From contig OZ025272.1 in the NCBI GenBank assembly GCA_964019165.1, forward strand, positions 9,511,993 to 9,575,992: a DNA stretch of 64,000 nucleotides. The letters are read 5' to 3'. The notes under the pieces are model-generated. The model searched no databases, was not told the DNA's origin, and was given only the letters and a program-made list of their open reading frames with translations. Origin of the DNA: Mastigias papua (lineage: Eukaryota > Cnidaria > Scyphozoa > Rhizostomeae > Mastigiidae). The stretch's first letter is position 1; each line of letters starts with the position of its first letter. Below, one piece after another: positions 31,830 through 56,126 of this stretch. The translations under genes were made by a program, and so were the position numbers.

Positions 31830-33489
31830 CTTAGTATTATTTGATTCGTTAGAACTTAAAGGTGGAATAGATTTGTTATTGATAACAGTGTGTCTGCATT
31901 CTTTGCAGGCAGAAATTAGGACCATAGAAATTGAATGTAGTGTGAAGAGGAAAGTAAATTTGATCAATGTCCTTTGAGTGTGAACAAAACCAGTATCAAA
32001 AGGAAACTATTATGATAGTTATACAAATACACTCGTTTCACGAGGATATCTGAAGTTTCAGTTGTTCATGGTGTTGTAGTCATTTTTGGTTAATTTGAGA
32101 TGGAACAGCAGCGTTGTGCAGTATATTCATCCACTGTATTGTAATATTTAGGCATAGAGGATACTATTTGTGTACCATAGAATTTTACATAGTTACACAT
32201 TTTATGGCATTATGGATGCATAGAGTAAGTTGATTGTGATTTAAATCTTCTAGTATCTTTGTGAATAATTATGCAATATATTGATATATTTTATATTAAG
32301 CATAATGATTAATCATATTATGTTTGAGCCAAGGGCAAAAAATAGATGTGGATCGAACTCACTTTGTGGAGTTGTGCATCTGTGGATCTGTAATTCAAGA
32401 AAGTGTCGATTAGTATATAAGGTATATCTATTGAATGATGGTGTGTCGTCAAAACTAAAGGAGATTTATATGTGTCCTAATGATATATATTAAAATTGAT
32501 AACATTTTAGATAACATACAGCTTTTTAATTCTTGCTAGTTCTTTGTTTCCCCCTTGTCCTTTTATAATCCGAGGGAAAGGCCACACCATATTTTTTTAT
32601 TAAATTGTGGATCTGTAAGTATTTGTTATTTTAGGTCCTGTTTTTAGTGAAAGGTATTGAACGCATTCTTCTTTTTCCTTTTACTTAACTCATTATGCTG
32701 TGCAAAAATTGGTTGCACTACATATTCGTATTTTAAATGTCACGTAAAGTGTATATACCCTAGATGTGTTGTTTTTACTTTGCTGCTTTATGTTTTGTTG
32801 TATTGTGTTTTGTTAAGCTGTAGTATTTGATTATTGAAGAGACCTGATATATATGAAAAAATATGATGTGAAGTTTATGTTATGATATATAGTATTATCT
32901 GGATGGTATAAAATTAAAGTCAATGATACAATGTCTTGTTGAATAGTCTGAAGGAGTTCTATATTCTATGCAGTTAGGTGATGAATGAAGGTGGGTTAAT
33001 CGATCGTAAAATTGGTTTCAAGCGTTCGTTAGTTAATTAGAATGCAGAAATATCAATATTGCCACTTTCCTGAAACTTATCATTTTCATTTTGCTGTGCC
33101 ATGTGTAAGAGAAAAAGGGTATGAATATTGTAAGTAGACATTGCTTGTTTTGAACGACAACAAAAGAAAACAACTTTCCTTTTGGTTTTCATTGAATATC
33201 CAACATCCATTTACAAGTAGGCATCGACCAGGCTATGCTTGCTTTAACTGGGACATCCAATGCCTCTCTTAAATGGGACCTTAGAATGTTTTTGGAACTA
33301 TCAACATTATGGATCACCTCTGGAAGGACCTATTGAAACTAAATACAGAGTTGTCACACTGCCTATTACGTACCCAATCGAAAATTAGCCACTTGGTCTG
33401 GCAGTTAGTACTCCTGTACAACTAGAAGTGTATCAAACCGGATGTAAAGATGAAATTGAGGAAGCTTCTGATCTTTGCGCAAACAGTTA
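31830..33489 (+). other. Probable 3'UTR and 3' flank of MATE gene 2
   Basis: After the TAG the sequence is AT-rich without open frames. ATTAAA-type variant poly(A) signals occur (about 32597 and 32908), but no clear AATAAA was found close to the stop, so the transcript end is uncertain. Confidence 0.45.
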
Positions 33490-33718
<229 letters not shown>

Positions 33719-34402
33719 GGACGACGTACCATGGTAATTGTGCCTTATTTTGCTGATCGATCTTAATTAGGAATTTAGTATATTACACGCGCGTGCTTTG
33801 AGTTCGTCAGTTGCCCCTTAATGTTTGCCAATTAGTAAAACTATTTATTTTTGTCAGTTTTTGCAAGTGTTCTGGGTTTCGCGGAGCCCTTTGTAAATGC
33901 AGACTGACACACAACACACACGATCGCACATAACACACCACCGCACACCACACACCACTCACTACATGCCATAAATATTCCGACTGGTTTCTACAACCGT
34001 TCCTGCGCAACTAAACCTTCCAAGAAGCTTATACATTATTAATGAAGAGATTCCTTCCTCAGTTGCCTAATTAACTGAAGTTTATGCGTTATGTAATTTA
34101 CACTGTTTTGGTTGCGAATATTTACAGTATTATGCAAAGATATAACTTTCTTGAGCTCTTTATGAAGTGAGGTTTCTTCCCATATCAAGTACATGTTCAT
34201 TGGCCCCTTTGAAGCTTTGCTCATGAAAGCAAATACAGATTTGTTTTGTAGGGATTCTTAAATTTGTTATGAGACCGTAGAATGGATCCGGCATCCATAG
34301 CAGTCCTTAATTTTGAGTTTAGTTGCATTCTTACTTCATTACCATATTGGTGAATCTGCGTGTAAATTGATTGGGGGGGGGGGCGGAAATTAAGGTCTTT
34401 GC

Positions 34403-34405
<3 letters not shown>

Positions 34406-34492
<87 letters not shown>

Positions 34493-34650
34493 AATAAAAT
34501 AGTGATCAAAAACGCGCCGTAGCAACTTTAAGTTTCATGTTTCCAGTCGTCAGGCTAAATACACTATTTTACTAAATTTCACTATTTTATTCTTATTCAA
34601 AGCTCTACGTAAGTATCGAGCACTTTATACAGGCCTAGGTTATCTGTATT

Positions 34651-34741
<91 letters not shown>
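34406..34741. repeat. Two TA arrays enclosing a short unit with a hammerhead-like core on the minus strand
   Basis: TA arrays are at 34406-34491 and 34656-34741. Between them, 34492-34600 begins and ends with inverted copies of gaataaaatagtga / tcactattttattc. On the minus strand it carries CTGACGA (34547-34553), ten bases able to form a 2-bp stem with a GAAA loop, then GAAAC (34532-34536). The same words occur near the Penelope fragment at 53 kb. Ribozyme identity is only a hypothesis. Confidence 0.6.
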
Positions 34742-34743
<2 letters not shown>

Positions 34744-37700
34744 TTTGTGAAAGCGAGAACTTGCGGAGAACACACCAGCATATATGACAAGGCCGTTAGA
34801 TGTAATGAACGTGGAATTCACCCACGTTTTTATGAGAAAACAAAATCTGTAATTTAGGAGCTATATCGTTGTTGTGATAAACGTTAGCTATAGTTATTGC
34901 TCAAAATTCACTGTTACAGGCCAGCAATGTTGTTAATTGTTGTTCTTATCTATTACTTTCTTGTCAAAATGTGTAGAGGAACAATTGAGAATAAATCTTT
35001 GCACCTTTATCCACTTATCTTCTCAATCGTTTAGAGTGCTCCTACAACCTTTTTATATCATATTCAGTTCAGTTTCATGTTTTAATTTTAACTACATACA
35101 ATTTTATTGAAGTAGCTACACGAACAGATAACTAAACTAAATAAATATACTATATCTTTATGGAAAATTGAGATGGTAGCACAGGCAGTAAATGCAATAT
35201 ACAAATAAGTACCAAATAAAGAAAAGATGAATTGTATGGAGGGAATTATGCTAAGGACAGAGGGGTTTCGTCCTAAAAAGTTAAGAAAGAGCCTAAGCTG
35301 TAAGCTACTATGGACTGTGCCCATGACTATACCCAATATTTCATTCCTGTTCAAGTACAATGCTTTGCAAGGGTTAGAATTAATATAAAATATAATTTAA
35401 CCATGATAAGGAGCTGGTTCACCTTGCGAAGTTAGGAATTCACCAAAGCAGCATATACTCATTGGAAAGGGCTGATCCCCTAACAACTCTCCTTATTGTA
35501 ACAAAGGGGGCTGAGCCATCCGAGCCTCCCTCCACGGTGCCTCTAATTAAAGAGGAGCTCTCTCAGTTCCTATACTAATCCAGGAGGTTGACACCCTGAT
35601 TTTGAAAATACTTCTTACGAGTTAGATTAATCTCCTTTGAATTTTTTGTGGATGTGTGCTTGTTATCAAGAACTTTCTTATGACCAATTATAGTCATTCC
35701 TTTCGAAACGGAAAAATATTTATAGATCGTTAGTTCTTCAATCTACATGAATATTTTGCCAGCATTTGGCTCTGTAGTAGCGCACTGAAAGCGCACTGTA
35801 CATGTCTGCAAGTGTAAGTTATTAACAATGCATAGTATAGGAGAATCACACGACAGGAAAAATGAATTAACTATCCATCGAAACTGTAAACTGAGATTAT
35901 AGAATCAAAGTGCATTGAGAAGACATGGGCATGCTTTTTCATTCCTTCTTAACGCTTAATTATACCCAAACAATCGTTGATCGCATTCCCAGTCTTATTA
36001 ATGGCTATTTTCGTCACTAATTAAGAGAATCGTTAGATCTATTCTTACTTATTTGCATAAAGTGCAGGTTGTGACATGCCAGTCACGATGTGCTTTATTA
36101 GTGAATGTCTCACGCATTTATGAAACTTGAATCTTTCAATAGATGGTTTAATTATTTATTCTCAATTCAGTGAAACGAATCGGTAGGATATTCGTATCTT
36201 GTATTCCGAATATAAACCATTACTCTCCTGCATAGATTGCAATAGACAGAGGGCTGTATTGTTCGACTATGTATGGCGCCGTATCCATACACAGATCTTT
36301 AGTATAATTGTTTTGCCTAATGCCTGCAATTCGCGTAAACATGAAAGCTCCTTGGTAGGGGAGAGATGGACTCTGCACAACCGATGCAGTGGATAGGCAA
36401 TTCAGGAGCACGTCACGATGGGATACTGGGGTTGCCGCACCGCCCTGGAATCAGAAGATTAAGAGTTTCATAGCAAGAATAGTCAAGTGTGCGTAACACT
36501 AGCCTACCATAGACATGCAGGCACTACACGTGTTGTCAGCAATTTTGGAAATATTGCTGTTTCAGCATAGGTGAAATCATACCCATTTTGGTGACAATGT
36601 GTTAAAGCACCTTTCTTAAACAGCTAGACTGGTTAGGTACAATACAAGGAATTTGATAAAAGTAACAATTTGTGCCTCTCCCTTGTTAAGCCAGGTTCAC
36701 ACCAATGTTCTTAAAATGATGAATACAGTTTTTACGTAACCCTAATCATTCGATAAGATCACTTGTGCTGGCGCCCAGGGGGCGTTCAAAAAATGGACAG
36801 CTTTTGGGACGATGACCTCAAACTTACATCCCAATAAGAAACTAAGTTGTTACTAGTACATACTCAGTATGCAAACGCGACTTTCTGCCAGTAGTAATTT
36901 AACCTTGCTCCTCTTGGAGCTGAGTTCGATAGCAACCTCCTGAAGCGATTTAACTGCCAGTCATGACGTCAGTAGAAGTGGTAACCAATACGAGAGTTAA
37001 GCGTGCCAGAGCAAGCCCACCCAATCGTGACACTTGAATTGTACTTATAATTCCTAAATTAATTGCCCCTTTTGTAGGCTATAACGTTTAACGACTATTT
37101 GCAATGTGCTCTTTTTTCCTCGACAATCCTTGAAACAGTTTCAATTTGCGTCGATGGTAACATCGACAGACAAGATATTAAAACATTTTAAGAGAGCTAA
37201 TTTTATTTTTCTGTTTGCTAATAGTCTTATTCAATAACATCTTTGCATTTTTGTGCTCTAAAGTTCGCCATTTACCAAAGGATTTAATAAGATGTGGGCA
37301 GTTGGGCTCACGATAATGTCAGGGGCATGCCAAAGTAGGGGGCGTTTAAGTGTCACACCACACTTGATAGAATCCGTCTGTAGTCGTTGGCTTGTAGGAG
37401 GTGAAACCATGGTACTGAAAAGGAAATATAAGATGAGACGGAAACAATACTATCACAAATCAAAACACTCTAAATATAGCCACAACAAAGTTCTTGGTGG
37501 TGGCCAGCAAATGCTACTGCAACCAACATTTCAAGTGATTGCCTGGCGCTTTATCCTCCCTACCCTCCCTCTCAGCCAAATCTCCATCCCTCATATCGGC
37601 TCACTCAGACTTTCCAATATGCTCAACAAGTATGGCACAATATTGATTGCATGGATATTTTTTATCATATAATAGTCAAGTGATTTCTCTGCCACTTATT

Positions 37701-40698
37701 CTTACCAGGAAAAGACTTGACAGACAGTGTTAAAAGAGGCGAAGAGCAGATATACATCGTCTCAAGTGGAATAGACTATGCATGACATGTTTGAACTTGC
37801 TGGACCGGAGGAAAGGAAGTGGTAAATGAACTGCCCATCAAAGTAGGAATAAAGGTAACATATTGAAGAATAGAAAGATTGCCCAAAAATGCCTCTAACT
37901 ATGATGAGTAACAGAATTTAGCGAACAATTAATCAACTATCGATCATTCACCAATTCAGTCGACTTCACCTCCATCTCACTATTGGTTCTCCCTCATTCT
38001 TTTTAATTTTTAGAATAGAAATGCTTTCACACCTGTATGTGAAGTATGATGAAGAAGAGCAGAAAATTGTCGAATTTTAGGTACGATTGATACACAAATC
38101 TTGAAAACACTTGATTTTTGCATACTGAGAAGACTAGTGTGAGAAGACTAGTGTAGCTACCACGAAGACCATTCGTCCGTGAAACATAACTTGCATGACG
38201 AGCTCACCACGCATAGTGGCTTGCGATGTTCCTTTGCTTGCCTCTCCTATACACGTTTGTTTTATAAGAAATAAGTTTATAATAAAGCACTGCTCGACTG
38301 CTCAAAGCTGGTCACAAAGTCAAGGAAATTCAGTACTGAATCTTTGAGACGTAAGAAAGTCGATAAGTTGATATACATTTGAAGTGCTAATTTTAACTCA
38401 AGCCCATCACCTCCCTTGCTTAATTTGCATAGATTTCTTATAAGAATCTATGGTAGTACCTGCCTGTCTGTGTAGCGTTGTAGTGTTACACAAAATCGAA
38501 CATTCCTTCTAAGAAAATGAGAAATTGTCAGTACTGAAATCATGGAAAAGCTAATTCTTTATAAAAAAATACTACCCTATAAAGAAAATGTACTGCATGA
38601 AAATAGAGCTTTGTACCTAGGTAAACTATTGACATCATTGAAAACAGAAAATGAGCAATCTCTCTTGGCAATGGCCAAAGTCATTTTGAAAGCATGATCA
38701 CACTGAAGCAAAATGTGTATATGAGTGAGGAACATTTTGCTTTTGATTCATAGGTCTTTTCAGAAATATATACTGAGTTCTATTGCATTCCTGTTTCTGC
38801 AGTGGACCCTTAATTTTGATTGATTTTCAATTGAAAATAGCTATTGCAGAGATATTGTTGTGTTGTGTGTATCTCTGCTTTACAACCATGGTGTACACAC
38901 TCCAATGTTGGAATACAACTGCTATAAGCTTTCAAAGCACCGTATTAGCTCTTTCAGAGCTGCCGACTAACTGGAAGGTGGTCTCGATTGGCTATCCGTA
39001 GGCAAAGAACTGTCTTTACTTACTCGCTTACCTGACGAACACACTTGCTTACTTATTTATTTACATGTCTTACTTATTATATGTTGAATATATTGAATGA
39101 AATTGTAAGTATGTAATTTTTGATTACAAGAAAATTACAGACTATGTCGGTCTCAGGAACTGTGAAAATCATGAAAACTTTTATGGGATTCAAAATGTAA
39201 AATCGAATCTAGAACTGATGGATGTTTCTTATCCTCTGTAGCCTTACTTTTTACTTCTTAATTGTGAAACATTTATTTGCTTTGTCCTTGTTCTATTGTT
39301 TAGAACCGGACTATTTTTATTGTACACACTATTGTAATAATGGAATATATTAAATGAAACTGACTAATTTAATGCAATGTGCCATATACACATTCTTTAT
39401 GCAGTAATGAAGTTTTCTTAGTTTTTTCATGACTTCAGTACAGAAGCTTTCTTAGAACTTTCCTAACAACACTAGTCAAGTTACGTAACAGTCTAGTGTT
39501 CCACAGACAGACGGGCACTAAATGAATAAACACTCTACTACAAAAGTTAATACAAAAAATCTAAACAAAAGTAAAGGTGACGATCGTCTTGCTTGAAAAT
39601 TGGAATCTTAAAGGTATATGATATATCAACTTTCTTAGTTGTCAAAAGTCCATGAACTTTCCTAATTTTCTAATCAACCGAGCACTGCCAATTTCATGCA
39701 AAAAGTACTTCCACCCTGATCGAGATCAAGTTACTTCGATAATTTTTAAAATTAAACAGCGAAAATATTTTCAACGCACGAGTCAAGAGATTACAGACGC
39801 TTTGTTCATGGAGAAAATTTGTTGAATATTAATCGAATAAAATTACATGCCCGTTATAATCCGTGACCTAGATATCCTGTACGGTCTCTTTTTGACAGTC
39901 CAGCTATTTTTGCAATGGGAAAATCCTCTTTACAAACTACGGCCAGTGGCCTACCCAAGGGAAGATGGGGGGGGCGGGGTCCGAATTCCCACTTTTGAAA
40001 AACATGGGCCACAAAACTTTTCCAATAAGTTTTAAGATTAATGGAAGGGAGGGGGTAAGCAGAATGCTTTGTTCTGCGAAGCGATGTGAACGACATGGAG
40101 GATGCGAAACATAAAATGTCTCTGTATGAACTTTAATGTTTTTGCAGATCATGATTTCTGAGATAGAAAATAGAACATTGAATGTACAAGAAAATTAAGA
40201 AACTAAACTATAGATGGTGAATTTTTTGTCAAAAGTTTTTGTAGGTCTTAACTTGTATGATTTTAGTTTGGAAAATTTTGCAACTTTTGATTTTAGTCAT
40301 TTTGGGCCAATGAAGAAACGTTTAATACCAAGTGCTGATCCAAGTTTCTTATTTAAAAAGACTTGTAGTCCATCCACTCTGATCGTCTCATTGCAAGGAG
40401 TAACCAGGCGGTCGATTACTAGTAGTTTCCCTTGATTGTAGGTCAATATGAATAATATCCATAGATCCCTCCATCGCAGTAGCCTCCATCGCAGTAACCC
40501 TACAAGTCACACGTGACACTTGCTTAATGTGGTTTGGGCGGCACCTGGTCATGTGACAAAACAAGTTTATTTTCAGCAGCCTGTAATTTATGTAAACCCC
40601 AAGTAACAGAGGAGTTGTGGAAGGGTACGCGACTACAGTAGGTTATGACATATCGCAGAGCAGCCTACAACGGATCAATTCCTAACCCATTTGATTGA
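34742..40698. other. Spacer, no gene recognised
   Basis: I see no frame with both splice sites and family features. Open frames at 35088-35360 (-), 37292-37672 (+) and 38783-39001 (+) lack any recognisable motif. The AT-rich stretches at about 39090-39120 and 39320-39360 (ttgaatatattgaatgaaatt / tggaatatattaaatgaaac) look like LINE 3' tails. A G-rich patch at about 39965-39980 belongs to a degraded repeat. Confidence 0.45.
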
Positions 40699-41202
40699 AT
40701 GATGACTGCAAGCAAGGGCCGTTGCACACAACAGATGAGCCCCGATGTTGATAAATACTTCAGCATGTTAAAGGAACAATTCTCGTTTGATGGCCTAACG
40801 AGATCTTCTTCTGCTGGAAATACCCGTGAAAACAGGTCTATTGTTTTTCGGAATCGCTTCGACTCATTGAGCAATGATATTTCACATAAATATCACAGGC
40901 ATAGTATGGTGGACGGGAGTTTATTTGTTTCAAAGCAACGGAGCCTTGATTCGGCATTGAGCAAAAGTTCGCGAAGTCTCCACGACTCAGATCACATGGC
41001 TTGTCATCGTGGAAGGCTATCGGCTTCTCTTTCTGGTGGAGGATTCCGCGATCTCATAAATAATAATGAGCTTTCCACAGACGATTTGCAGTCAAGGCAC
41101 ATGGAAATGGCCTTAAACCAAGGAAAGTTAAACAGTGTTTCAGAGGAGAATCGAAAACAGCGAAGAAAGGTGTTTGAAAAGGAGAGAAAAATATCCAAAT
41201 GA
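40699..41202 (+). CDS. Hypothetical Ser/Arg-rich protein, 167 aa, single open frame
   Basis: Two adjacent ATGs open a 167-codon frame ending in TGA. I do not recognise the family. The composition looks coding rather than random: Ser, Arg, Asn and Asp rich, low in Cys, with many short Ser clusters (LTRSSSAGN, SALSKSSRSLHDSD, RLSASLSGGG) and a basic C-terminus (ENRKQRRKVFEKERKISK). No signal peptide or membrane helix is visible, so a cytosolic or nuclear protein, possibly disordered and phosphorylated, is plausible. It could be a one-exon gene or the coding exon of a longer transcript. A 3'UTR of about 1.75 kb would end at the AATAAA at 42958-42963. It lies on the same strand as, and between, MATE gene 2 and SCCPDH. 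Confidence 0.55.
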   Translation: MMTASKGRCTQQMSPDVDKYFSMLKEQFSFDGLTRSSSAGNTRENRSIVFRNRFDSLSNDISHKYHRHSMVDGSLFVSKQRSLDSALSKSSRSLHDSDHMACHRGRLSASLSGGGFRDLINNNELSTDDLQSRHMEMALNQGKLNSVSEENRKQRRKVFEKERKISK

Positions 41203-42957
41203 ATCCTGCAAGTGTTGGCGTCACCTTTTTATTGAATACAGAGCCCTAGTATGGGGTGGATTTCGATGATAGCCAAAGATGAACTGATTATTGATTACTT
41301 TGTAAATTGGAATTGGCAGTTATTTGTGGTTTGGTTTCGTGAATGGCGTGAATTGGTCATTGCTAGTGCTGCAGTTTCTGGTTCTGTTTTCACAGCGCAG
41401 AAATCCTACTGTCAACATTGATATAATCTGCATTCTTTATGGCGAAGGACTGCAAGCTTCATAATCCATGCTTTAAAAGTACCTTATCAACTGACCTGAT
41501 CTTCAGATAGATCATCTCCAAGGTAGAATGTAATACGTTCGTAATTAAACCCTGCCGTTAGGGTTAGCGGCTAGCTACCAAAATCGCAGGAGTTTGCTTA
41601 AGTAGCGATAAGACAATGGGTAGCTTGCTGCATTACGTATCGTCCATTACATGCAACCCGATTGGTAAGATTTGCACAATATAAACAGGGCAATTATTTT
41701 TGTTTGGCTCTTTTCTCATCAAAACAGTAGGCATAATCTTATGTAGCGTTATATCTGCATACTGGTAAATAGGTATCAGAGTGTTTAGTATCCATCAGCC
41801 ATACAAAGATTTAAAAAATGTTGATAGATTTTAAGCTAGTGCACTTTGGATCCACATTCAATACTGTGATATACTGGAATTGGATGCACTAAACCCTGAA
41901 GCTATTCATGCTTGCTGGAAGGTGTGCTGCAGATGTCTGTTAGTAGCATTGGTGTTGGGATTGAGTAATCATAGGTTGTAAACTCCTTGCAACATTGCTG
42001 ACTGGATTGGTAATTCTAACTGGATTAGTATTGCCTGATTTTAGTTGCACATTGTAGTGTTTTAGTGGAATGGGTTTGTTTGCAGTCTGCTTTGGCTTGT
42101 CTTCAAATTACCATTGGTATTTGGTTTGATTCCATGGGTATCAGAGGTTTATTGGACCAGTTATGATATGGAAGCAAGATCCATTCAGCAGAGCACAGCT
42201 CATAAAACCTCTATATATGTGAAAATAGCCCTGCTCACAGTCAAACCTAGCCAAAATCTAATAATCTCTGAAATGTACAGGCTCAGTTACAATATGCATT
42301 TTTCATATGCACATCATTGGGGATGTTGAAATATAGCTAATATATTGACAGACCTTTGGTCACATATTATGGGAAATGCTACATTTCAAAATATACTTTC
42401 TATGCTATTTTTTGGACTACTTTTAAGGGCAAGACCAAAGAGCATACTACTGTAGCTTACAAATTAAGTAACACTCACTGTTGCCTGTGATTGTATATTG
42501 GCTTTTATTGGCTGGGCAATGATCTCCCTTATGAAGTTGGCAATATCTGCAGAGACTTGTAGATTCCTGCTAGTTTTGTATTGTGACTACAGAAGCAAGC
42601 TTGTGATTGTTGCTTCCTTTAAGCTATCTTAATTGCCTTTAGGCACAGTTTTTTAATTTTGCAAGCCAGCTGTGCTATGTGTAGCCTTGCCTTTGTGACA
42701 TATTGCCCAGAAATTTTTTGGTCATATGCTTCCATGTAACATGATTGCTGCTATCTTAACTATTTGTCCTTTTGGTTCAGGGATATTGAAGGGAATTTTG
42801 TCACTGATATTTTGTTCTGTTCAGAAACCATGTTCCCAATGTGGTATTGAAATGAACATTGCCAAATATTAACAGTTTAATCTTGACCACAGAAGTTAAC
42901 TCCAAGTATTGACCACAGAAATTAACTTCAAGTATATATGTAAGTAGGACTTCTGCA

Positions 42958-42963
42958 AATAAA
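42958..42963 (+). promoter_or_regulatory. Candidate poly(A) signal AATAAA
   Basis: AATAAA in gcaaataaaattttatt, followed by a T/G-rich stretch. It is the first clear signal after the 40699-41202 frame, with no intervening gene, so it is the best candidate transcript end. Confidence 0.4.
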
Positions 42964-43950
42964 ATTTTATTTTGTATGTAAACTTAAGAATTCATCCATA
43001 TCTGTAAGAAAATCAGGACCAAATTAAATGGTGTTTTGGTTCTTTTCAGTGCCTTCTCTGCTTTTGTTCTTAAGTATGGACTTTGGGTGGCTACAGCATC
43101 TAAATGAGATTCAACCACCCTTACTTGCAGTTGAATTCACTGAAGAGAATCAAAAAAGTAGATTTAATCTCACTGTAAGCTATCAATAATGTAGTCAAAC
43201 TTAATTGATAGTTTGGTTGCTAGGGCACTGTTGATTTTGTTGTTAATGGCTTTGTTCAGTGTTATGTTGTCTGGTACACCAGTTGAGGAGTGTTGTTTTG
43301 GTAATGTGCCATTGATTTTATCAAACTGTATATGAATATGTAGATACTTTCATAGAAATAAGTGCCTGGATATGAGCTGGAAATGTTCATGGTGATCCAA
43401 CAGATTTCAATTGTTTTAAACATAGATTACTTGATTTTTTCCACACTAATGTAGCAAACAAAGAAGACTTCACTTTTTGTTGAAGTCAACTTAAACCCCT
43501 GCTCACATGAATACATCAAGAGTCCCCTTATACATATCAGGAGTATTTCCAACTACCAAAAAGTTTCAACCCAAGAAGTGTTGTGAATGATGAGTTGCCA
43601 TCATCTTCAGCTTTTAGCTATGCATTATTACTGTTTATAATGGAATTGTAACTGTGTGTAGAATATACCGTAAACATATAGTATGTACCATAGCATTTAC
43701 CGTTTGTGATTTAATTTGAGCATGCAGACTCTTTTGTTCAACAGTATAATTTTGAAACATCATACAAACGTATGCATATCAATACAAGAGCTACTATAGA
43801 AGCACTTTCTTTCTCTTTGTTTTGGATGCCTGTTGTTGAGTAAATATTTCTGGTTAAGAATGTGATATAGTGCCAATGCAATCCACACATGTGTAGACAA
43901 TTCCCAGCATCTAACACTATTTGGATCTATGAGTTTATCTCGAATATAAT

Positions 43951-44101
43951 CAGGCATGTAACATAGGGGGGCCTGGGGGCAAGGCCCCCTGTACTCATGA
44001 GATTTGACTCTCTGCCTCCCCTAAAGACATGAATTACATAGATATATGTATTATATATATTGGCTGTCCCCCCTTGTGAATTCAAGCTGGCTACGGGCCT
44101 G
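43951..44101. mobile_element. 151-bp hAT-like MITE
   Basis: It starts CAGGCATGTAAC and ends GGCTACGGGCCTG. The flanking octamers AATATAAT (43943-43950) and AATATAAA (44102-44109) match at 7 of 8 bases, as expected for an old hAT duplication. The ends resemble the element at 25000-25231. Confidence 0.7.
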
Positions 44102-44686
44102 AATATAAAGCTTTTTATGTTATCAGCAAGCATCATCATCAATTTGGTTGCTATTTTCTGCATACCATAGATTTTGCATATGGACTGAAGGGGTCCAGAT
44201 TTGCTGCTTTGGAACGTACTAATATTGTCACATTCCCAACAGGAGAATGCACCATGTCATTAGCTCTCTGTTTTCTCCCTATCTGGAAGTCTTTATCCAG
44301 CTCAATAGATATTTACTCAGTAGGTCCATAGTAGTTCCTTGTATTTCAATGCACATTTAGTGCTCTGAAAATGGCACAGGCACAGGACCAAGAAAAACCT
44401 TTCAGTGGTGGCTGGCACTGCCCCTTCTTATCAAGAGGTCATATGAAATGATTCTAGAATTATTTCCCCTGTTTTCAGTGATACAAGCAGTGGTCAAACT
44501 GCAGGAGTCTATGGGGAGGGTAGATACCTCCACTATTTTGAAAATGTGGCAAGTTAGATTTGTCCTAAAATAACAACTTAAGGTCCCCCAGACTTCCAGT
44601 ATGGCTTACCCCTCCCAGTTCTCCCAAACACCCTACTTCACAATGTCTGGCACTGCCGCTGGGTACGGACATTCCAGGTTGAGAAG

Positions 44687-45107
44687 CCCAGGGGGGGTAC
44701 TCACTACTTCTCTATATGGGGGGTCCATGTCAGCAATTTGTAGCCCCAAATATTAAGTCACAGTTTAGAGGAACCCTAAATATTGAGTCTCAAAATTTTG
44801 AGACCCTAAATATTGTAACATATTTTTGACTACTACTTACATAAAGTTCCATTGAATATCACAACTTCACATCATTAATCTCATATCAAACTTATGTGGG
44901 AAATAGCTGAATATCATTTGTAATAAGATTATAATATTGTTGTCATATCTATGGTATTAGAACTTTATAATTTGTTTTTCTTTTATAACTTCGTTGTCAA
45001 TTCTAAGACCCCAAATATTGACTATTTCTTATGCTGTAAGTCTCAAACCCCAAATATTGACTTTTTTTAAAGCTGTTCTTCACAGACCCCAAATATACCC
45101 CCCTGGG
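44687..45107. mobile_element. 421-bp hAT-like MITE just upstream of SCCPDH
   Basis: The left end CCCAGGGGGGGTA mirrors the right end TACCCCCCTGGG, and TTGAGAAG flanks both sides (44679-44686 and 45108-45115). Inside are several copies of ccccaaatattgac and accctaaatattg. It ends about 190 bp before the SCCPDH start codon, so it may overlap or abut the promoter. Confidence 0.82.
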
Positions 45108-45294
45108 TTGAGAAGTTACTTACGGGTTTTGTCTTTATTCCACGAGCTTCTTGGTTATTTTGCCCAATCTTGGCTTTCTACACCCTAGTGTGCTACACAA
45201 TTAAAAAAAGTGGTCAGGTGCCCCGGGTCTTAGGTGTGACAATAGTTGTTGCTGTTCAGTACTGTTGCTGTTACAGCGTCAGGGGCAGGACAGC

Positions 45295-56120
<10,826 letters not shown>

Positions 56121-56122
<2 letters not shown>

Positions 56123-56126
56123 TAAA
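56121..56126 (+). promoter_or_regulatory. AATAAA overlapping the SCCPDH stop codon
   Basis: The end of the coding sequence reads ATA-TAA-TAAATGG, so AATAAA starts within the stop codon. If used, the 3'UTR would be only about 10-30 nt. A second AATAAA lies at about 57234 (gattaataaaggt) and may be the real one. Confidence 0.35.

Noticed and set aside
35088..35360. A 90-codon hydrophobic open frame on the minus strand
   Set aside because: AT-rich sequence often yields Phe/Ile/Leu frames by chance. There is no homologous pattern to a transporter and no exon neighbours.
37292..37672. A 126-codon open frame with a basic middle
   Set aside because: No motif, no family resemblance, no polyadenylation or splice context; its length is possible by chance in this region.
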